DNA of 11,050 bases from Chitinophagaceae bacterium (GTDB lineage: Bacteria > Bacteroidota > Bacteroidia > Chitinophagales > Chitinophagaceae): positions 1 through 11,050 of the forward strand of contig JAACZX010000037.1 of the NCBI GenBank assembly GCA_009996555.1, written 5' to 3'. Both the position numbers and the translations under genes were made by a program. This document shows, piece by piece, positions 7,711-11,050 of the stretch. Every line of letters begins with the position of its first letter. The first letter of the stretch is position 1. The notes below the pieces were generated by a model, which saw nothing but the letters and a program-made list of their open reading frames with translations, was not told the DNA's origin and made no database searches.

Positions 7711-7790
7711 TTCTCCGTAACGGGAGATTACTTCGCCAAACAACAAAGGCTCGCAATGACGTAAAAAGAAAAAAAGTTTTCTCCGTAACG
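7711..7790. repeat. CATTGCGAG-type repeat flanked by 12-nt direct repeats
   Basis: TTCTCCGTAACG occurs exactly at 7711-7722 and 7779-7790. Between them, the minus strand reads CGTCATTGCGAGCC, then GGCGAAGTAATCTCCC (7722-7761). This corresponds to the widespread bacterial intergenic repeat of the form GTCATTGCGAG...CGAAGCAATCTC (recognised from memory). An inverted 10-nt copy of the flank (GTTACGGAGA) also lies at 7436-7445. The direct repeats could be a duplicated target site or part of a larger repeat unit. Confidence 0.6.
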
Positions 7791-7816
7791 TAAAGCCACT
7801 GACGAAGCCTTCTTAT

Positions 7817-7843
7817 CCCCTCCTCGGAGGGGTTGGGGGTGGG
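7817..7843. repeat. GC-rich hairpin with G-rich tail
   Basis: CCCCTCC (7817-7823) pairs with GGAGGGG (7826-7832) around a 2-nt loop and is followed by TTGGGGGTGGG. The arrangement, hairpin then G-run, is the same as that of the repeat embedded in the GH115 gene when that one is read on its coding strand. This suggests one repeat family in two settings. Confidence 0.65.
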
Positions 7844-7849
7844 TCCTTT

Positions 7850-7890
7850 TTCCGTCCGCCCGGGGTCTGGCCTCAGCCGACCCCGGGATT
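7850..7890 (+). repeat. REP-like bulged hairpin, copy 2 (downstream of RAYT)
   Basis: It has the same arms and loop as copy 1: CCCGGGGTC, bulged T, GGC-CTCA-GCC, GACCCCGGG. The flank is CGTCCG; the only difference over 41 bases is C for T within that flank. It ends six bases from the RAYT stop codon and faces the inverted copy 3 on the other side of the gene. Confidence 0.85.
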
Positions 7891-7896
7891 CCTGTT

Positions 7897-8463
7897 CTAC
7901 AGCACATCTTCAATTCGCATTAGCTTATCATACATGCAAACTGATTCTTCATAAAACAATGCGCTTGAATGTGCATAGCTTAAAAAATCCTTTGCCAACA
8001 TCCATTTACCACTTGTAGGATTATGATGCATATAATCCAGCTTTTGATAAATGAATTCATTTGACATACACTTCTTCGCATCAAAACTATCTTCAAATAC
8101 TTTGTGCAGTTGTCCCTTTTTCTTTTCACTCTCTTTTACGTTTGCTGCCAGGCGTTGCAACAATTGGTTTTCGTTGGCAGCTTCAAGTCGTTTAACCATC
8201 TCATAAGCCATAAAACGCTTTCCATTCCCCATAACTGTATTCAATGACTTTTTCATTTCAGGGAAGTACAACATCACATGCACATGATTCGGCATGATGA
8301 CATAACCGGCCACACGAATCTGTTTTGTGTACAGGTAATCAAACCATTTATAAACCAGGTCATATGAATTCGTTTGATGAAACAACGGCAGCCATGGATA
8401 ACAGGTGAATGTTACAAAATAAATGCTGTTTGTTTCCTGTTCATGTTGTGTGCGAACGGCCAT
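7897..8463 (-). CDS. REP-associated tyrosine transposase (RAYT, Y1/IS200-like HUH family)
   Basis: A full-length 188-residue Y1-transposase-family protein, a HUH single-strand DNA nuclease that would cut at REP sequences. The HUH motif is H60-V-H62 in MPNHVHVMLYF (57-67). The candidate catalytic tyrosine is Y144 in DYMHHNPTSGKW, equivalent to the YIxxNP motif of the family. N-terminal strands IYFVTFTCYPWLPLF and IRVAGYVIM fit the family core. A lysine-rich segment (110-121) and a C-terminal tail ending RIEDVL are also present. No frameshift or truncation is seen. The start ATG at 8463 follows an A+T-rich stretch (TATATATTTCATC) without a clear ribosome-binding site. The gene is flanked by inverted REP hairpins and lies between two carbohydrate-enzyme blocks on the same strand. 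RAYTs are linked to the spread of REP/REPIN elements; here the REP partners are directly visible. Confidence 0.9.
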   Translation of the reverse strand: MAVRTQHEQETNSIYFVTFTCYPWLPLFHQTNSYDLVYKWFDYLYTKQIRVAGYVIMPNHVHVMLYFPEMKKSLNTVMGNGKRFMAYEMVKRLEAANENQLLQRLAANVKESEKKKGQLHKVFEDSFDAKKCMSNEFIYQKLDYMHHNPTSGKWMLAKDFLSYAHSSALFYEESVCMYDKLMRIEDVL

Positions 8464-8490
8464 GATGAAATATATAAAAAACGAATGCTA

Positions 8491-8528
8491 ACTCCCGGGG
8501 TCGGCTGGGGCCAGACCCCGGGCAGACG
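8491..8528 (-). repeat. REP-like bulged hairpin, copy 3 (upstream of RAYT, inverted)
   Basis: On the minus strand this reads CGTCTG, then CCCGGGGTC, T, GGC-CCCA-GCC, GACCCCGGG. It differs from copy 1 at two of 38 bases, one in the hairpin loop and one in the 3' flank, so stem pairing is unchanged. It lies 27 bases upstream of the RAYT start codon, in the opposite orientation to copies 1 and 2. Confidence 0.85.
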
Positions 8529-8553
8529 TTTAACATGAAAGTTATCTTCTAAA

Positions 8554-8593
8554 GATCAGTGTACATCTTTTTGATCTGTGTCATCTGTGTTTC
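8554..8593. repeat. Short tandem GATC(T/A)GTGTCATCT repeat at the 3' end of the reductase gene
   Basis: GATCAGTGTACATCT (8554-8568) and GATCTGTGTCATCT (8573-8586) are near-identical direct copies with a 19-base period, followed by GTGTTTC. The wording resembles a CACAGATGACACAGAT-type repeat frequently found between bacterial genes (recalled). It ends seven bases before the stop codon of the aldo/keto reductase gene and fills part of the 136-bp spacer shared with REP copy 3. Confidence 0.55.
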
Positions 8594-8599
8594 TATTCA

Positions 8600-9592
8600 T
8601 TATGCATGCAAGATCGTTTCAATAGCTGCCAACTCTTCATTGCTAAACTGCAGATTCTTCAAACAATCAACCGAATCCAATAACTGGGCTGATGAACTTG
8701 CACCAATGAGCACCGATGTTACACGTTCATCTTTCAACAGCCAGGCCAATGCCATTTGCGCCAATGATTGATTGCGTGTTGTGGCAATATCGTTGAGTGC
8801 TCTTACTTTCGCCAACACTTCTTCGGTGATCTGCTCCTGTTTTAAAAACACACCTCTTGTTGCACGTGAACCTTCCGGAATGCCTTTGAGATATTTATTC
8901 GTTAGCAGTCCCTGTGCCAAGGGTGAGAATGGGATACAACCCACACCGTTTGCTTCCAATACATTCAGCAATCCGTCTTTCTCCACCCACCGTTCAAACA
9001 TAGAATATTTGGGTTGATGAATTAAACAAGGCGTTCCTAATTCTTTTAAGATCGCAAATGCTTTTGCTGCGTCTTCGCTTTTGTAATTCGAAAGACCAAC
9101 ATACAATGCTTTTCCTTGACGAACGATAAGATCCAATGCAGTCATGGTTTCTTCCAGTGGCGTATTAGGATCGGGACGATGATGATAGAATATATCAACA
9201 TAATCGAGCTGCATGCGTTGTAAACTCTGATTCAAACTTGCAACAAGATTTTTCTTACTACCCCATTCGCCATAAGGGCCGGGCCACATATAATAACCTG
9301 CTTTGGTAGAGATGATGAGTTCATCACGATAAGCAGCAAAATCTTCTTTTAATATTTTACCGAAATTAATTTCGGCACTGCCGGGAGGCGGGCCATAATT
9401 ATTGGCCAGATCAAAATGCGTAATGCCACAATCAAAAGCAGTGTGCAATGTTTTGCGATATACAGCTTCATCATCCACATCGCCGAAGTTATGCCACAGG
9501 CCAAGTGATAAAGCTGATAACTGGATGCCACTTTTGCCACAGCGGCGGTATTGCATTTGCTGGTAACGTTGTTCGTTTGCTGAGTAAGACAT
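8600..9592 (-). CDS. gpr: Aldo/keto reductase, YghZ/Gpr type (L-glyceraldehyde 3-phosphate reductase)
   Basis: A 330-residue cytoplasmic NADPH-dependent aldo/keto reductase. It follows Escherichia coli YghZ closely from memory: ERYQQMQYRRCGKSG, LSLGLWHNFG, ITHFDLANNYGPPPGSAE, RDELIISTKAGY.MWPGPYG, LIHQPKYSMFERWVEKDGLL, and VTSVLIGASS near the end. The catalytic tetrad is visible as D61, Y66, K97 and H138. Length matches the family and there is no signal peptide. In E. coli this enzyme reduces L-glyceraldehyde 3-phosphate to L-glycerol 3-phosphate, and family members also reduce methylglyoxal. It starts 43 bp after the GH28 stop, so it is probably co-transcribed with that gene. In this setting it may clear reactive aldehydes or reduce a sugar-derived intermediate; that part is inference. 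Family call is firm; the physiological substrate here is not shown. Confidence 0.88.
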   Translation of the reverse strand: MSYSANEQRYQQMQYRRCGKSGIQLSALSLGLWHNFGDVDDEAVYRKTLHTAFDCGITHFDLANNYGPPPGSAEINFGKILKEDFAAYRDELIISTKAGYYMWPGPYGEWGSKKNLVASLNQSLQRMQLDYVDIFYHHRPDPNTPLEETMTALDLIVRQGKALYVGLSNYKSEDAAKAFAILKELGTPCLIHQPKYSMFERWVEKDGLLNVLEANGVGCIPFSPLAQGLLTNKYLKGIPEGSRATRGVFLKQEQITEEVLAKVRALNDIATTRNQSLAQMALAWLLKDERVTSVLIGASSSAQLLDSVDCLKNLQFSNEELAAIETILHA

Positions 9593-9635
9593 TTGCTTGA
9601 TTTTTCGAACCGAAAGTTAACGCTTCCTGTTTGCT

Positions 9636-10895
9636 TTACTCCTGTTTTGTAAGATCGAATTCCTCGCCGTTAACTGTAACGTTTTGAAATTTGATGCCGT
9701 TGTATGTTGTTTTTAACTCTGCCTTCTCAGCAGTAGCTGTGATATTGCTGAAGAGAATATTTGAAACAGTATCCTTCGGATTTCCCTGCATGGCACCAAC
9801 TGTTTTGCATTGCACATTGATATTGCTGAAGCTGATATTGCGGACAATGGCAAACGGTTTTTCAATGCTGCCGCCCATATCATAAAACTGCGTCCATGGT
9901 GCCATGCTGATGATGGTGCCGCATTTGCCGGTAATATTTTCAATGCGGATATTTTCATACACCTGGTAAGTATCGGGACGCATTTTCAAACGAAGAATAG
10001 AAGTATTGTGTTCCATCTTGCAATTACGCATCACAATGTTACGTGCATGAATACTTTCGCTGCCCAATGTTAAGGTGCCATGCGATTCACCAAATACACA
10101 ATCTTCAATTAAAATATCTTCCACTACTCCATTCTCAGCACGTACATGCGCATCAGGTCCTTTGCCGCCCTTGATACAAACGGCATCATCATTGACGGAG
10201 ATATAGCATTTCCGCACCGTTACTTTTTTGCACACATCAATATCGATCCCATCGGTGCTCGGTGCTTTCACCGGCTTGAATGGTGAACGTATATCACAAT
10301 TTTCAATCAATACGTTGTTGCATTGATAAAGATGTGTTGTCCAGAAACCGGCGTTGTGCAGCTTCACATCTTTGATGGTAACATTATTGCTTCCCCAGAT
10401 AAATACCAACCGTGGGCGATGCACTTCCAGATTGGTAGCGGAGCGACCGGTCTTTTGTACAGAGTCACGATAGAACCAAAAGTATTCCCAATATTTCAGA
10501 CCATTACCATCAATGGTGCCGGGACCATTGATCTGGAAACTGTCGACATGATACGCATTGATGAGTGCTGCATAATAGTATATGCTTCTACCTTCCATGC
10601 GTGAAGGAATCAACGGATAGTTGTCAATATGATCCGAGCCTTTCAGCTTGGCTCCTTCCTGTAACAACAGCTTTGTTTTTGGTTTGAAGAACAAAGCGCC
10701 TGTTAAGTAAACACCTTTGGGAATAACAATAATACCACCACCATTTGCTTCAGCTTTATCGATCACTTTTTGAATAGCTGCTGTTTGCAGTTTTGTACTG
10801 TCGTTACTTGCGCCATAGTTGGTAATGAGATAATCCTGTGCGGTTGCAACAGATGAAACAGTAAACAAACAGATCGATAAAATTAATTGCTTCAT
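9636..10895 (-). CDS. Secreted GH28 polygalacturonase-family hydrolase
   Basis: A 419-residue right-handed beta-helix enzyme of GH28, the family that cleaves pectic backbones (polygalacturonan, rhamnogalacturonan, xylogalacturonan) with inversion. Residues 1-20 are a signal peptide ending ATAQ. A pectate-lyase-like start follows: NYGASNDST...AIQKVIDKA, GGGIIVIPKGVYLTGALFFK, and NGPGTIDGNG (123-132). Active-site blocks are all present: STDGID with D215 in place of the usual NTDG, NDDAVCIK with D236 and D237, SHGTLTLGSE with H272, and RLK (302-304). The later coils carry repeated NISFSNI/ILFSNI units typical of the helix. The start ATG at 10895 overlaps the stop of the preceding gene (ATGA), implying translational coupling. 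Nothing looks truncated. GH28 subspecificity cannot be read from the sequence alone. Confidence 0.92.
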   Translation of the reverse strand: MKQLILSICLFTVSSVATAQDYLITNYGASNDSTKLQTAAIQKVIDKAEANGGGIIVIPKGVYLTGALFFKPKTKLLLQEGAKLKGSDHIDNYPLIPSRMEGRSIYYYAALINAYHVDSFQINGPGTIDGNGLKYWEYFWFYRDSVQKTGRSATNLEVHRPRLVFIWGSNNVTIKDVKLHNAGFWTTHLYQCNNVLIENCDIRSPFKPVKAPSTDGIDIDVCKKVTVRKCYISVNDDAVCIKGGKGPDAHVRAENGVVEDILIEDCVFGESHGTLTLGSESIHARNIVMRNCKMEHNTSILRLKMRPDTYQVYENIRIENITGKCGTIISMAPWTQFYDMGGSIEKPFAIVRNISFSNINVQCKTVGAMQGNPKDTVSNILFSNITATAEKAELKTTYNGIKFQNVTVNGEEFDLTKQE

Positions 10896-11050
10896 AAAAT
10901 TCTTACCCCTTTTTTGTTACCTGCAATCGGTTCATCACGATCGCAGACAATTTCATTGTTAATATATTTCAGTTCAGCAACCTGTATCACACTTCGCTTT
11001 TCATCGAACGAACCTTTGGCTGCAGGATTTGCTTTGCTTCTTCCGGGATG
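10892..11050 (-). CDS. C-terminal end of an unrecognised gene upstream of GH28, partial
   Basis: An open frame enters from the right edge and runs 52 codons to a TGA at 10892-10894, overlapping the GH28 start by four bases (ATGA). The visible tail reads HPGRSKANPAAKGSFDEKR, then SVIQVAELKYINNEIVCDRD and EPIAGNKKGVRIL. It is rich in charged residues with a beta-strand-like segment VIQVAELKYI. Codon use looks like that of neighbouring genes. I do not recognise the family from this fragment; a secreted carbohydrate-active enzyme is plausible from context only. The four-base overlap is the main evidence that this frame is a real gene in the same operon as GH28. Confidence 0.65.
   Translation of the reverse strand, partial: HPGRSKANPAAKGSFDEKRSVIQVAELKYINNEIVCDRDEPIAGNKKGVRIL

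Larger units (their letters stand above)
7375..7896. other. 522-bp gene-free spacer filled with unrelated short palindromic repeats
   Basis: I find no credible gene here; a 61-codon minus-strand frame at 7728-7913 merely reads through repeats. From left to right the spacer holds an A+T-rich leader for the esterase gene (7375-7435), a REP hairpin (7455-7495), an 11-bp hairpin (7512-7537), the palindrome ACCTGTCAGGT (7608-7618), a 16-bp perfect inverted repeat (7641-7706), a CATTGCGAG-type repeat (7722-7761) flanked by 12-nt direct repeats, a GC-rich hairpin (7817-7843) and a second REP hairpin (7850-7890). The minus-strand sequence TATTTTTA at 7397-7404, about 22 bases before the esterase ATG, resembles the Bacteroidota -7 element TAnnTTTG at seven of eight positions; no convincing -33 element accompanies it. 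Confidence 0.75.
7853..8528 (-). mobile_element. RAYT unit: tyrosine transposase gene between inverted REP hairpins
   Basis: The 676-bp unit consists of REP copy 2, the transposase gene and REP copy 3. The two 38-nt REP copies are reverse complements at 35 of 38 bases. Six bases separate the gene end from one REP and 27 bases separate its start from the other. This is the layout of a non-autonomous-repeat/RAYT system, related to IS200/IS605 elements but lacking true insertion-sequence ends. RAYTs are usually single-copy and vertically kept; whether this unit moves as a whole is unknown. Confidence 0.75.

Noticed and set aside
7436..7890. CRISPR-like array
   Set aside because: The repeats belong to different families with irregular spacing and no repeated unit separated by uniform spacers; no cas genes are nearby.
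7728..7913. Minus-strand frame of 61 codons in the spacer
   Set aside because: It is built from repeat sequence (REP hairpin, GC-rich hairpin, CATTGCGAG repeat) and overlaps the end of the RAYT gene; no protein family features.
9741..9831. Direct repeat GATATTGCTGAAG at 9741-9753 and 9819-9831
   Set aside because: It encodes the repeated FSNI turn of successive beta-helix coils in GH28 and is explained by protein structure.

Overview
The window looks like a polysaccharide-degradation locus from a member of the Bacteroidota, most likely a Chitinophagaceae-type bacterium. This is inferred from the enzyme set, signal peptides ending in AQ or AQ-like motifs, A-rich leaders instead of strong Shine-Dalgarno sites, and the kinds of short intergenic repeat. 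No rRNA or tuf-like marker is present to fix the taxon. Every supported gene is on the minus strand, so transcription runs from the right end to the left.

In transcription order the layout is as follows. (1) The C-terminal end of an unrecognised gene lies at 10892-11050, overlapping by ATGA with (2) a secreted GH28 polygalacturonase-family enzyme (9636-10895). (3) A YghZ/Gpr-type aldo/keto reductase (8600-9592) follows. (4) A REP-associated tyrosine transposase (RAYT, 7897-8463) is bracketed by inverted 38-nt REP hairpins. (5) A 522-bp gene-free stretch (7375-7896) is packed with unrelated palindromic repeats. (6) A secreted two-domain esterase/deacetylase joins an SGNH/CE6-like domain to a NodB/CE4-like domain (5896-7374). 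(7) A GH115 alpha-glucuronidase (3267-5822) follows. (8) A GH2 exo-glycosidase (270-3140) follows. (9) The N-terminus of a probable GH65-like six-hairpin glycosidase is cut by the left edge (1-199).

The left block (CE6-CE4, GH115, GH2, GH65-like) reads as one operon-like run with gaps of 70-126 bp. Its chemistry fits stripping acetyl and (4-O-methyl)glucuronosyl decorations from a xylan-like glycan and then trimming it with exo-enzymes. The right block (unknown gene, GH28, aldo/keto reductase) adds a pectin-type backbone hydrolase and a cytoplasmic reductase. The RAYT and its repeats sit between the two blocks. No SusC/SusD pair or regulator lies inside the window, so the polysaccharide is inferred from enzymes alone.

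The most unusual content is repeat DNA interacting with genes. A RAYT has three matching REP hairpins around it. A GC-rich palindromic repeat is read in frame inside the GH115 gene. A CACAGAGACAC-type inverted repeat supplies part of the signal peptide of the leftmost gene. Several distinct repeat families are stacked beside the RAYT.
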